Shown: positions 1 through 8,384 of the stretch, piece by piece
Numbering within the stretch: position 1 is the stretch's first letter
Layout: each line of letters begins with the position of its first letter
NCBI RefSeq assembly: GCF_900111805.1
Contig: NZ_FOJN01000007.1
Span: forward strand, 124,001 to 188,000
From: Rhodococcoides kroppenstedtii
Lineage (GTDB): Bacteria; Actinomycetota; Actinomycetes; Mycobacteriales; Mycobacteriaceae
Length of the DNA stretch: 64,000 nucleotides
Direction of reading: 5' to 3'
Position numbers and translations under genes: made by a program
The notes under the pieces: model-generated
Databases searched by the model: none
Told to the model about the DNA's origin: nothing
Seen by the model: only the letters and a program-made list of their open reading frames with translations

Positions 1-625
1 TCCAGCGGTCGAGGAAAATTCCTGCGACCAGACCGAGGACCGCGAGGAACGCGGTCTTGCCGATCGCGAACTCGGGGGGCATGTCCGCCGTCAGGTTGGC
101 GGCGACGATACCGATGTCGGCCAGGACCACGAAGACGAACAGGGTCCAGAGGCGTGGCCAGGAGATCACCAGCCACCACAGCGCGGCGGTGAACGCGAAG
201 ACACCACAGCCGATCTGGATGCCGAGGGCCGGCTGGGTGCGCGCGCCGAAGCCGAAGAGGATTTCGAGGGTCGCGCACACGCCCATACCCGCGGTGAACA
301 GCGCGATGAGGACGCGCACCACCCGCTCGTCGGTGAACGAGTACATCATTCCGACGATCCACTCGTACCGGCTCTCCAGCAGGCCGCGAGGGGCGTCGTC
401 GTCCCGTTCGTCGCGCGGGTCACTACCGATGTCCGCGACGGAGTCCGCCGAGGGGTAGGACTCCGGGCGGGGGGACGCGTACGCCCGTGAGGGAGCGGAC
501 GGGGTGAACGCGGTGCCGAACGCACCCGCGCCGCCGAACGCGCCGCCCTGCCCGTAGCTCTGAGGGTAGGTCTGCGGGAGGGGCTGGGGAAAGGGCTGGG
601 GAATGCCCTCCGGTCCTGGTGCCAT
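1..625 (-). CDS. Membrane protein, N-terminal part (gene runs off left edge)
   Basis: Reading leftwards from an ATG at 625, 208 residues are visible before the window edge. The first ~80 residues are a soluble tail rich in Pro, Gln, Gly and Ser, followed by an acidic stretch (DPRDERDDD). Then come about four hydrophobic segments (for example VLIALFTAGMGVCATLEILF and LFVFVVLADIGIVAANL), so the protein is anchored in the membrane. The ATG is preceded by a purine-rich ribosome site (GAAGGGA on the minus strand, about 633-640). The membrane region loosely recalls the sensor part of actinobacterial GGDEF/EAL proteins (…WP…F…ADIGI…), but the catalytic part would lie outside the window, so no function is assigned. 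It is divergent from the acyl-CoA operon that begins at 869. Confidence 0.65.
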   Translation of the reverse strand, partial: MAPGPEGIPQPFPQPLPQTYPQSYGQGGAFGGAGAFGTAFTPSAPSRAYASPRPESYPSADSVADIGSDPRDERDDDAPRGLLESRYEWIVGMMYSFTDERVVRVLIALFTAGMGVCATLEILFGFGARTQPALGIQIGCGVFAFTAALWWLVISWPRLWTLFVFVVLADIGIVAANLTADMPPEFAIGKTAFLAVLGLVAGIFLDRW

Positions 626-785
626 GTCGGTCCCGTTCCCTTCAGGTCATGCTCGATCGGTGCGCTCGGCGCGTCGGTGGGCGTGCCGAGGGGTCATGCG
701 GTATAGGGGCGGACTGCCCGGTCCGGTCACCGTAAACCAGGACTTCGTCCCGGCGGGAGGGGAAGAGTGGGCCCCGTCAAGGTTC

Positions 786-799
786 TGTGATGGATCACA
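786..799. promoter_or_regulatory. Inverted repeat TGTGAT-GG-ATCACA upstream of the acyl-CoA operon
   Basis: A perfect 6-bp inverted repeat with a 2-bp centre lies in the 244-bp divergent intergenic region. Read as TGTGA-N4-TCACA it resembles a CRP/GlxR-type half-site pair, but with a 4-bp instead of the usual 6-bp gap, so the binding protein is uncertain (GntR-type is also possible). Confidence 0.35.
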
Positions 800-820
800 A
801 GAACAGCGTGTCGTCCTAAC

Positions 821-840
821 AAAGCAAGCGTGCTTGCTTT
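821..840. promoter_or_regulatory. Probable TetR-family operator (20-bp palindrome)
   Basis: AAAGCAAGC-GT-GCTTGCTTT is a perfect 9-bp inverted repeat 28 bp before the first gene of the operon. A CAAG…CTTG core is typical of TetR regulators of acyl-CoA catabolism (KstR2 recognises a CAAG-N2-CTTG type box; here the gap is four). The operon ends with its own tetR gene (10336), the obvious candidate ligand. It is strikingly AT-rich for this genome. The run of T after it (to 843) means it could also fold as an 8-bp RNA hairpin with a U-tract, so an attenuator is the alternative reading. Confidence 0.6.
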
Positions 841-868
841 TTTCAATCGTCGCTGGCACGGTGCTCAC

Positions 869-1705
869 ATGGCCGACACGGCCGCCGTGCTGGCGGACCT
901 CCGCGCCGAGGGCGACGCCCTCGACGACCTGCTCACCGACGTCGACGAGGCGGGGTGGCGCACGCTCACTCCCGCCGACGGCTGGACCGTCGCCCACCAG
1001 ATCGCGCACCTGCACTGGACCGATCACGTCGCGGCGTTGACCGCGGCAGGGTCCGCGGGCGACGAGGACGCCGCCGCGGCGTTCGACGCCGTGATCGCCG
1101 AGGCGCTCGCCGATCCGGCGGGCTTCGTCGACGCCGCTGCCGCGGATCTCGCGGGTGAGCAGCCCAGCACGCTGCTGGCCCGGTGGCGTCTCGGGCGCTC
1201 GCAACTGCTCACCGTTCTGCCGGACGTCCCGGCCGGCACGCGTATCCGCTGGTTCGGCCCGCCGATGAGCGCGACGTCCATGGCCACCGCCCGACTCATG
1301 GAGACCTGGGCGCACGGACAGGACGTCGCCGACGCCCTCGGGGTGCCTCGCGAACCGACCGCCCGCCTGCGCCACGTCGCCCACCTCGGTGTGCGGACGC
1401 GCGAGTTCGCCTACTCGCTCCGCGGTCGCCCGGCGCCGGCCGCGCCCGTCCGCGTCGCCCTCACCGCGCCCGACGGCTCGGAATGGACCTGGGGACCGGA
1501 CGACGCGGACCAGCGGGTGAGCGGACCCGCTCTGGACTTCTGCCTGCTCGTGACCCAGCGTGTCCACCGCGACGACACCGCGCTGGTCACCCGCGGCGGC
1601 GACGCCGAGGAATGGCTGACGATCGCGCAGGCCTTCGCCGGGGCGCCGGGTAGCGGGCGTGCCCCGCGAACGGAGACGGCGGAGACCGCGGGGACGGCAC
1701 CGTGA
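869..1705 (+). CDS. TIGR03084-like protein with DinB/maleylpyruvate-isomerase-type fold
   Basis: 278 residues. The N-terminus (LADLRAEGDALDDLLTDVDEAGW, then GWTVAHQIAHLHWTDH) is the four-helix DinB/mycothiol-dependent maleylpyruvate isomerase N-terminal type, with the histidines expected to bind a metal; a second conserved cluster is ARLMETWAHGQDVADALG. The C-terminal part (about 190-260) matches the small domain often found with it. Family members of this length sit in actinobacterial acyl-CoA operons next to AtuA; their reaction is not established, though the fold suggests thiol- or metal-dependent chemistry. The start is the ATG at 869, since an upstream in-frame ATG at 830 lies inside the operator palindrome. 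The gene ends with a GTGA overlap with the next one, so the two are translationally coupled. Confidence 0.75.
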   Translation: MADTAAVLADLRAEGDALDDLLTDVDEAGWRTLTPADGWTVAHQIAHLHWTDHVAALTAAGSAGDEDAAAAFDAVIAEALADPAGFVDAAAADLAGEQPSTLLARWRLGRSQLLTVLPDVPAGTRIRWFGPPMSATSMATARLMETWAHGQDVADALGVPREPTARLRHVAHLGVRTREFAYSLRGRPAPAAPVRVALTAPDGSEWTWGPDDADQRVSGPALDFCLLVTQRVHRDDTALVTRGGDAEEWLTIAQAFAGAPGSGRAPRTETAETAGTAP

Positions 1706-3519
1706 CCGCCCTGCGCGTCGGCAACTGCTCCGGGTTCTACGGCGACCGGTTCTCGGCCATGCGCGAGATGCTGGACGGGGGCGAGCTCGACGTCCTCACC
1801 GGCGACTACCTGGCCGAGCTGACCATGCTGATCCTCGGCCGCGACCGCCTGAAGGATCCCACCCGCGGCTACGCCAAGACCTATCTGCGGCAACTCGAGG
1901 ACTGTCTCGGCACCGCCGTCGAGCGCGGGGTGACGCTCGTCAGCAACGCCGGTGGTCTCGCACCGGCGCGGTTGGCGGACGAGATCCGCGCCCTGGCGGA
2001 CCGCCTCGGCATCACGGTCGCCGTCGCTCACGTCGAGGGGGACGATCTGCTCGACCGCGCCGACGCACTGGGGCTCGGCTCGCCGCTGACCGCCAACGCC
2101 TACCTCGGTGCCTTCGGCATCGCGCGCTGCCTGGACGCGGGAGCGCAGGTGGTGGTGACCGGACGCGTGACCGACGCGTCCGTCGTCGTCGGACCCGCGG
2201 TCGCGCGGTTCGGATGGACCCGTGACGACGTCGACGCTCTGGCCGGCGCCGTGGTCGCCGGGCACGTGATCGAGTGCGGCACCCAGGCCACCGGCGGGAA
2301 CTACTCCTTCTTCACCGACGTCCCCGACCTCCGTCGGCCCGGCTTTCCGATCGCCGAGATCGACGCCGACGGATCGTCGGTGATCACCAAGCACCCCGGA
2401 ACCGGAGGCGCGGTGACGATCGGGACCGTCACCGCCCAGCTGATGTACGAGGTGACCGGGCCGCGCTACTTTGGACCGGACGCCACCGCCCGACTCGACA
2501 CCGTCGCCCTGAGCGACGACGGCCCCGACCGCGTGCGGATCGCGGGTGTGCGGGGCGAGGCGCCGCCGCCGACGTTGAAGGTCTCCCGCAACACGGTGGG
2601 CGGATTTCGGAACGAGACGACGTTCGTGCTCACCGGGCTCGACGTCGACGCCAAGGCGGCGTTGGTCCGGGCACAGCTCACCGACGCGCTGGTGCCGCCG
2701 CCCGCGCAGGTCGAGTGGACCCTCGCCCGCACCGATCACTCCGACTCCGACACCGAGGAAGCGGCCAGCGCCCTGCTGCGCGTGGTCGTCCGCGACCCCG
2801 ACCCGGCCGTCGTCGGGCGGCGATTCTCGGGTGCGGCCATCGAACTGGCTCTCGCCAGCTACCCCGGCTTCGCGGTCACCGCGCCGCCGGGGAACGGGTC
2901 GCCCTACGGCGTCTTCGAGGCCGGGTACGTCGAGCAGTCGGTCCCCGAGCACACCGCCGTACTGCCCGACGGCACGCGGGTGGCGATTCCGGCGCCGACC
3001 GTCATCACCCCCGTGTCCGACGATCCCGACGTGCCCGGTGACTTCGTCGCCCGATCGGACACCGCCGGCCCATCCGATATCGACACGGTGATGCTGCCGC
3101 TCGGCACGCTCGCGGCGGCCCGCAGCGGCGACAAGGGCGGCGACGCCAACGTCGGCGTCTGGGTGCGGACCGACGCCGAGTGGGAGTGGCTCCGCGGCTG
3201 GCTCACCGTCGACGCGATCCGGCAGCTGCTGCCCGAGACGGCAACACTGACCCTGCACCGGTACGAGTTCCCGAACCTGCGGGCGATCAACGTCGTCGTG
3301 CACGGCCTGCTGGGCGCCGGTGTCGCGTCCGGCGCGCGCTTCGATCCTCAGGCCAAGGGACTCGGGGAGTGGCTGCGATCCCGGCACGTCCCGATCCCCC
3401 GACATCTGGTGCGCGAGAGCGCCGCACAGGACCCCACCGCACAGGACACCACTGCGCAGGACACCACTGCGCAGGACACCACTGCACAGGACACCACCAC
3501 ATCAGGAGCACCCGCATGA
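1702..3519 (+). CDS. AtuA-like protein (DUF1446), acyclic terpene utilisation family
   Basis: 605 residues beginning at GTG 1702, inside the stop of the previous gene. The N-terminal ~440 residues are the DUF1446 region (VGNCSGFYGDRFSAM, LVSNAGGLAP, GRVTDASVVVGPA, ECGTQATGGNYSFF), followed by a smaller C-terminal domain with AAARSGDKGGDANVGVWV and LRAINVVVHGLLG, as in full-length AtuA proteins. In Pseudomonas atuA belongs to the citronellol/geraniol gene set, but its catalytic role is undefined. The neighbouring carboxylase and acyl-CoA dehydrogenase genes fit that pathway or a related branched-chain one. The extreme C-terminus carries an unusual AQDTT pentapeptide array (see the repeat at 3424). 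Stop and next start overlap as ATGA. Confidence 0.85.
   Translation: MTALRVGNCSGFYGDRFSAMREMLDGGELDVLTGDYLAELTMLILGRDRLKDPTRGYAKTYLRQLEDCLGTAVERGVTLVSNAGGLAPARLADEIRALADRLGITVAVAHVEGDDLLDRADALGLGSPLTANAYLGAFGIARCLDAGAQVVVTGRVTDASVVVGPAVARFGWTRDDVDALAGAVVAGHVIECGTQATGGNYSFFTDVPDLRRPGFPIAEIDADGSSVITKHPGTGGAVTIGTVTAQLMYEVTGPRYFGPDATARLDTVALSDDGPDRVRIAGVRGEAPPPTLKVSRNTVGGFRNETTFVLTGLDVDAKAALVRAQLTDALVPPPAQVEWTLARTDHSDSDTEEAASALLRVVVRDPDPAVVGRRFSGAAIELALASYPGFAVTAPPGNGSPYGVFEAGYVEQSVPEHTAVLPDGTRVAIPAPTVITPVSDDPDVPGDFVARSDTAGPSDIDTVMLPLGTLAAARSGDKGGDANVGVWVRTDAEWEWLRGWLTVDAIRQLLPETATLTLHRYEFPNLRAINVVVHGLLGAGVASGARFDPQAKGLGEWLRSRHVPIPRHLVRESAAQDPTAQDTTAQDTTAQDTTAQDTTTSGAPA
3424..3498 (+). repeat. 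Five 15-bp tandem repeats encoding AQD(P/T)T
   Basis: Units begin at 3424, 3439, 3454, 3469 and 3484 and read GC(A/G)CAGGACACCAC(T/C), the first with ACCCCACC. They add a polar, probably disordered tail to the AtuA-like protein just before its stop codon. The period is a multiple of three, so copy-number change would keep the reading frame. Confidence 0.95.
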
Positions 3520-4664
3520 CCCCCTGGGGAGGACCGGAGCGCGAGCAGCTCCGCAAGACCGTCCGCGCGTTCGTCGACCGCGACGTCGCGCCGTACCAGG
3601 CCGAGTGGGAGCGCGACGGGGAGATCCCGCGCAGCCTCCACCGCGCGGCCGCCGAGTTGGGCCTGCTCGGGGCGCCGTTCCCCGAGGCGGTCGGGGGTGA
3701 GGGCGGCACCGTCGTCGACGCCACCGTCATCTGCGAGGAGATGCACGAGGCGGGCGCCTCGGGCGGCGTGTTCGCGTCCCTCTTCACGTGCGGGATCGCG
3801 CTGCCCCACCTCGTCGGCGCGCGGGACCCCGACCAGGTCGACCGCTGGGTCCGACCGACGCTGGCCGGCGAGGCGATCGGGTCGCTCGCGATCACCGAGC
3901 CGGGCGGCGGCTCCGACGTGGGTCACCTGACCACGAGAGCGGTGCGCGACGGTGACGAGTTCGTGGTGAACGGGTCCAAGACCTACATCACCTCGGGCTG
4001 CCGGGCCGACTTCGTGGTCACCGCGGTCCGGACGGGTGGCGACGGCGCCGCGGGAGTGTCGCTGCTCGTGATCGAGCGTGGGACACCGGGTTTCGAGGTG
4101 TCCCGCAAGCTCGACAAAATGGGCTGGCGCGCCTCCGACACCGCGGAGCTGTCCTTCACCGACGTCCGGGTGCCGGTGCGCAACCTCGTCGGGGCGGAGA
4201 ACTCCGGGTTCGGGCAGATCGCGCAGGCGTTCGTCTCCGAGCGGGTGGCGCTCGCGGCGCAGGCGTACTCGTCCGCGCAGCGGTGCCTCGACCTCACCGC
4301 GGCCTGGACCCGTGACCGACGCACCTTCGGGAAGCCGCTGATCGCCCGCCAGTCGGTGCAGAACACGCTCAGCGAGATGCATCGTCGGATCGACGTCGCC
4401 CGCACCTACACCCGCGCGTTGGTGGACCGCTACGTCGCAGGCGAGACGGACGGGATCGCCGAGGTGTGCCACGCGAAGAACACCGCTGTCGAAGCCGGCG
4501 AGTGGGTGGCCTCGCAGGCTGTCCAACTCTTCGGCGGGCTCGGCTACATGGCGGAGAGCGAGGTGGAGCGGCAGTACCGCGACATGCGCATCATCGGCAT
4601 CGGCGGCGGCACCACCGAGATCCTGACCTCGCTGGCCGCGAAGCGTCTGGGCTACACCGCATGA
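3516..4664 (+). CDS. Acyl-CoA dehydrogenase (FAD)
   Basis: 382 residues, the normal size. Motifs in order: the FAD/substrate signature AITEPGGGSDVG (about 125-136), VNGSKTYITSG, KMGWRASDT, then FGKPLIARQSVQNTLSEM and VQLFGGLGYM in the C-terminal helices. The C-terminal position that holds the catalytic Glu in medium-chain enzymes reads GGGTTEI, as in isovaleryl-type enzymes that take their base from another helix, which suits a branched or terpenoid acyl-CoA. In the Atu scheme this is the citronellyl-CoA dehydrogenase-like step. The start ATG 3516 has AGGAG at 3504-3508 and overlaps the previous stop; the stop overlaps the next ATG. Confidence 0.9.
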   Translation: MTPWGGPEREQLRKTVRAFVDRDVAPYQAEWERDGEIPRSLHRAAAELGLLGAPFPEAVGGEGGTVVDATVICEEMHEAGASGGVFASLFTCGIALPHLVGARDPDQVDRWVRPTLAGEAIGSLAITEPGGGSDVGHLTTRAVRDGDEFVVNGSKTYITSGCRADFVVTAVRTGGDGAAGVSLLVIERGTPGFEVSRKLDKMGWRASDTAELSFTDVRVPVRNLVGAENSGFGQIAQAFVSERVALAAQAYSSAQRCLDLTAAWTRDRRTFGKPLIARQSVQNTLSEMHRRIDVARTYTRALVDRYVAGETDGIAEVCHAKNTAVEAGEWVASQAVQLFGGLGYMAESEVERQYRDMRIIGIGGGTTEILTSLAAKRLGYTA

Positions 4665-6259
4665 CGGCGTTGGTCTCGCGGCTGGACGTCGCGGGCGACG
4701 GGTTCGCCGCCGCCGCGGACACCATGCGCGCCAAGCTGGGTGAGGTCGAGTCCGAGCACGCCAAGGCCCTCGCCGGCGGCGGAGAGAAGTACGTCGCCCG
4801 GCACCGTGCGCGCGGCAAGCTCACCGCGCGGGAGCGGATCGAACTGCTCGTCGACGAGGATGCACCGTTCCTCGAGCTGTGCCCGTTGGCGGCCTGGGGG
4901 TCGGACTTCCCGGTCGGCGCGTCCGTCGTCGTCGGCATCGGCGTCGTCAGCGGAACCGAGTGCCTGATCGTTGCCAACGATCCCACTGTCCGCGGCGGCA
5001 GCAGCAACCCCTGGACGCTGCGCAAGACGCTGCGCGCCAACGACATCGCGCTGCAGAACCGCCTGCCGGTGATCTCGCTGGTCGAGTCCGGCGGCGCGGA
5101 CCTTCCGACCCAGAAGGAAGTGTTCGTCCCCGGCGGCCGCATCTTCCGCGACCTCACTCGGCTCTCCGCCGCGGGCATTCCGACGATCGCGCTGGTGTTC
5201 GGCAACTCCACCGCCGGCGGTGCGTACATCCCCGGTATGTCCGATCACGTCGTGATGATCGAGGAGCGGTCGAAGGTGTTCCTGGCCGGTCCGCCGCTGG
5301 TGAAGATGGCCACCGGCGAGGAGACCGACGACGAATCCTTGGGCGGCGCACGGATGCACGCGCGGACGTCGGGCCTCGCGGATCACCTCGCCGTCGACGA
5401 GCAGGACGCGCTGCGCATCGGGCGTTCCATCGTCGCCCGGTTGAACTGGCGCAAGGCCGGCCCCGCACCTCGCGCGGAGGTGCTGCCGCCGCGGTACGAC
5501 GCGGAGGACCTGCTCGGGATCGTCCCCGCGGACCTGAAGATCCCCTTCGATCCCCGCGAGGTGATCGCGCGCATCGTCGACGACAGCGAGTTCGACGAGT
5601 TCAAGCCGCTCTACGGATCGTCGCTCGTCACCGGATGGGCTGAGCTGCACGGCTTCCCGGTCGGCATCCTCGCCAACGCGCGTGGCGTGCTGTTCAGCGA
5701 GGAGTCGCAGAAGGCCACCCAGTTCATCCAGCTGGCCAACAGGTCGAACACCCCGTTGCTGTTCCTGCACAACACCACCGGCTACATGGTGGGCCGCGAG
5801 TACGAGGAAGGCGGCATGATCAAGCACGGCGCGATGATGATCAACGCCGTCTCCAACTCCACCGTCCCGCACATCTCCGTGCTCCTCGGCGCGTCCTACG
5901 GCGCCGGCCACTACGGCATGTGCGGGCGCGCGTTCGACCCGCGCTTCCTGTTCGCCTGGCCCAGCGCGAAGTCCGCCGTCATGGGCGGCGCGCAGCTCGC
6001 GGGCGTCATCTCCATCGTCTCCCGCGCCGCCGCGGAAGCGCGGGGGCAGGCGTTCGACGAGGAGGCCGACGCCGGCCTGCGCGCGATGATCGAGAACCAG
6101 ATCGAGGCCGAGTCGGTACCGATGTTCCTCTCGGGCCGCCTGTACGACGACGGCGTCATCGATCCCCGAGACACCCGCACGGTGGTGGGGATGTGCCTGT
6201 CGGCCATCGCCTCCGCCCCGATCGAGGGCACCGCCGAGTTCGGTGTCTTCCGGATGTGA
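4661..6259 (+). CDS. Acyl-CoA carboxylase, carboxyltransferase (beta) subunit
   Basis: 532 residues, the size of the methylcrotonyl/geranyl-CoA carboxylase beta subunits. Both crotonase-like halves are present: the N-terminal half with LTARERIELLVDE, SLVESGGADLPTQKEVF and GNSTAGGAYIPGM, the C-terminal half with LYGSSLVTGWAELHG, FLHNTTGYMVGREYE and GASYGAGHYGMCGRAFDPRF. The sequence favours the MCC/geranyl-CoA carboxylase group over propionyl-CoA carboxylase. It transfers carboxyl from carboxybiotin, carried by the next gene's product, to the gamma carbon of an enoyl-CoA. Start ATG 4661 overlaps the upstream stop (ATGA). Confidence 0.9.
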   Translation: MTALVSRLDVAGDGFAAAADTMRAKLGEVESEHAKALAGGGEKYVARHRARGKLTARERIELLVDEDAPFLELCPLAAWGSDFPVGASVVVGIGVVSGTECLIVANDPTVRGGSSNPWTLRKTLRANDIALQNRLPVISLVESGGADLPTQKEVFVPGGRIFRDLTRLSAAGIPTIALVFGNSTAGGAYIPGMSDHVVMIEERSKVFLAGPPLVKMATGEETDDESLGGARMHARTSGLADHLAVDEQDALRIGRSIVARLNWRKAGPAPRAEVLPPRYDAEDLLGIVPADLKIPFDPREVIARIVDDSEFDEFKPLYGSSLVTGWAELHGFPVGILANARGVLFSEESQKATQFIQLANRSNTPLLFLHNTTGYMVGREYEEGGMIKHGAMMINAVSNSTVPHISVLLGASYGAGHYGMCGRAFDPRFLFAWPSAKSAVMGGAQLAGVISIVSRAAAEARGQAFDEEADAGLRAMIENQIEAESVPMFLSGRLYDDGVIDPRDTRTVVGMCLSAIASAPIEGTAEFGVFRM

Positions 6260-6263
6260 CGCC

Positions 6264-8384
6264 ATGACTGCACCGACGGGCGCGACGCCCACGACACCCA
6301 CGACGCCCCCCGATCCCGACACCCCGGTCACTCGGGTGCTCGTGGCCAACCGCGGCGAGATCGCCCGCCGGGTGTTCGCCACGTGCCGACGCGAGGGCAT
6401 CGGCACCGTCGCCGTGTTCTCCGACGCCGACGCCGACTCCCCGCACGTCGCCGAGGCGGACGCCGCGGTGCGACTGCCGGGGCTGTCCTCCGCCGAGACG
6501 TACCTGCGCGGTGACCTCGTCATCGACGCCGCGCGCCGCGCCGGCGCCGATGCGATCCACCCGGGGTACGGATTCCTCTCCGAGAACGCCGAGTTCGCCC
6601 GCGCGGTGCAGGATGCCGGCCTGGTCTGGATCGGACCGCCGGTGAAGGCCATCGAGATCATGGGCTCGAAGGTCGAATCGAAGGCGATGATGCGCGACGC
6701 GGGCGTGCCCGTGCTCGACCGGCTCGATCCCGCGACGGTCACCGACGCCGATCTGCCCGTCCTCGTGAAGGCGTCGGCGGGCGGCGGCGGCCGCGGCATG
6801 CGCGTGGTGCGCGACCTCGCCTCGCTTCCCGGCGAGATCGAGGGCGCGGCGCGGGAAGCGTTGTCCGCGTTCGGCGATGCCACCGTGTTCTGCGAGCGCT
6901 ACCTCGAGACGGGTCGACACATCGAGGTCCAGGTCATGGCCGACCGTCACGGCACCGTCTGGGCCGTGGGGGAGCGGGAATGCTCCATCCAGCGTCGCCA
7001 TCAGAAGGTGATCGAGGAGGCGCCCTCACCGCTGGTCGAGCGCACTCCGGGCATGCGGGAACGGCTCTTCGAGGCCGCCCGCGCCGCCACCACCGCCATC
7101 GACTACGAGGGCGCCGGAACCGTCGAGTTCCTCGCCGACGAGCGCGGCGAGTTCTACTTCCTCGAGACCAACACCCGTCTGCAGGTGGAACATCCGGTCA
7201 CCGAGTGCACCACCGGACTCGACCTGGTGTCGCTGCAACTGCACGTCGCCGCCGGGGGCGCGCTGCCGGCCGAGCCGCCGCCCACCACCGGACACGCGAT
7301 CGAGGTGCGTCTCTACGCGGAGGACCCGGCGCGGGACTGGCAGCCGCAGAGCGGCACCCTGCACGAGGTGGACCTCGGGTCCGCGGTGCGGTTCGAGGTT
7401 CCGGCGTCCGGTGCCGCGGGTGCGGGTGGTGTTGGTGGTGCCGATGGTGCTCAGGGTCTGCGCGTCGATTCCGGGGTCGAGAGCGGCAGCGTCGTCGGCG
7501 TGCACTACGACCCGATGCTGGCCAAGGTCATCGCGGTCGCGCCCACCCGTCGTCGCGCGGCGGCGGTCCTCGCGTCCGCGATGGAGCGGGCGGTCCTCGT
7601 CGGCCTGCGCACCAATCGCGATCTGCTGGTCCGGGTTCTGCGTCACCCGGCGTTCCTCGCCGGTGACACCGACACCGCGTTCTTCACCACGCACGGGCTC
7701 GCCGCGCTGGCGCGGCCGTTGGTCGCGGGCGACGAGCTCCGCCTGTCCGCACTCGCGGCCGCACTGGCCGAGGCTGCGGGCCGTCGTGCCGCCGCCCCGG
7801 TGGGCCGGTCGTTGCCGAGCGGATGGCGGAACCTGCCGTCGGTTGCCCAACGCACGGCCTACACGGTGGACGGGGAGGACGTCGTCGTCGAGTATCGCCT
7901 CGGCCGCGACGGGTTGGTGACCGATCTCGACGACTGCGCGCTGGTGCGCGGCGACGCGCGGTCCGTGGTCCTCGACCACGGCGGCGTGCGACGGACGTTC
8001 ACCGTGCTCGTGCACGGATCGCAGGTGGCCGTGCACTCCTCGCTCGGTCCGGTGGCGCTGGAGCGTCGCCCCCGATTCGTCGATCCGAGCGCCACCGTCG
8101 CCGCAGGCTCGCTCGTCGCGCCGATGCCCGGGTCGGTGGTCCGGCTCGGCGTTGCGGTCGGCGACCGTGTCACGGCGGGGCAGCCGATCGTGTGGCTCGA
8201 GGCCATGAAGATGGAACACACCGTCACGGCGCCCGCGGACGGCGTCGTGACCGAGCTGGCGGTGTCGGTGGGACAGCAGGTCGAGGTGGACGCCGTCCTC
8301 GCGGTGGTGGCCGAACCCGAATCCGTGACAACCGAGACACCGACAACCGATACAGCCGAATCCCGAGAAGGAGAACAGTCGTGA
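6264..8384 (+). CDS. Acyl-CoA carboxylase, biotin carboxylase/biotin carrier (alpha) subunit
   Basis: 706 residues. After a Pro/Thr-rich N-terminal tail (about 1-22), biotin carboxylase begins at TRVLVANRGEIARR; ATP-grasp motifs include KASAGGGGRGMRVV (about 170-183), ERECSIQRRHQKVIEEAPS and FLETNTRLQVEHPVTE. A C-terminal biotinyl domain carries LEAMKMEHT with the biotin lysine at residue 649. This is the one-chain alpha architecture of MCC/geranyl-CoA carboxylase. A Gly/Ala/Val-rich low-complexity insert (GAAGAGGVGGADGAQG, around 388-403) interrupts the region after the ATP-grasp. Start ATG 6264 lies 4 bp after the beta-subunit stop; no strong ribosome site is seen, so coupling is likely. 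It ends in a GTGA overlap. Confidence 0.9.
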   Translation: MTAPTGATPTTPTTPPDPDTPVTRVLVANRGEIARRVFATCRREGIGTVAVFSDADADSPHVAEADAAVRLPGLSSAETYLRGDLVIDAARRAGADAIHPGYGFLSENAEFARAVQDAGLVWIGPPVKAIEIMGSKVESKAMMRDAGVPVLDRLDPATVTDADLPVLVKASAGGGGRGMRVVRDLASLPGEIEGAAREALSAFGDATVFCERYLETGRHIEVQVMADRHGTVWAVGERECSIQRRHQKVIEEAPSPLVERTPGMRERLFEAARAATTAIDYEGAGTVEFLADERGEFYFLETNTRLQVEHPVTECTTGLDLVSLQLHVAAGGALPAEPPPTTGHAIEVRLYAEDPARDWQPQSGTLHEVDLGSAVRFEVPASGAAGAGGVGGADGAQGLRVDSGVESGSVVGVHYDPMLAKVIAVAPTRRRAAAVLASAMERAVLVGLRTNRDLLVRVLRHPAFLAGDTDTAFFTTHGLAALARPLVAGDELRLSALAAALAEAAGRRAAAPVGRSLPSGWRNLPSVAQRTAYTVDGEDVVVEYRLGRDGLVTDLDDCALVRGDARSVVLDHGGVRRTFTVLVHGSQVAVHSSLGPVALERRPRFVDPSATVAAGSLVAPMPGSVVRLGVAVGDRVTAGQPIVWLEAMKMEHTVTAPADGVVTELAVSVGQQVEVDAVLAVVAEPESVTTETPTTDTAESREGEQS

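Noticed and set aside
1411-3405. A 664-codon minus-strand frame opposite the AtuA-like gene
   Set aside because: Composition is shadow-like and it overlaps two well-supported coding regions.
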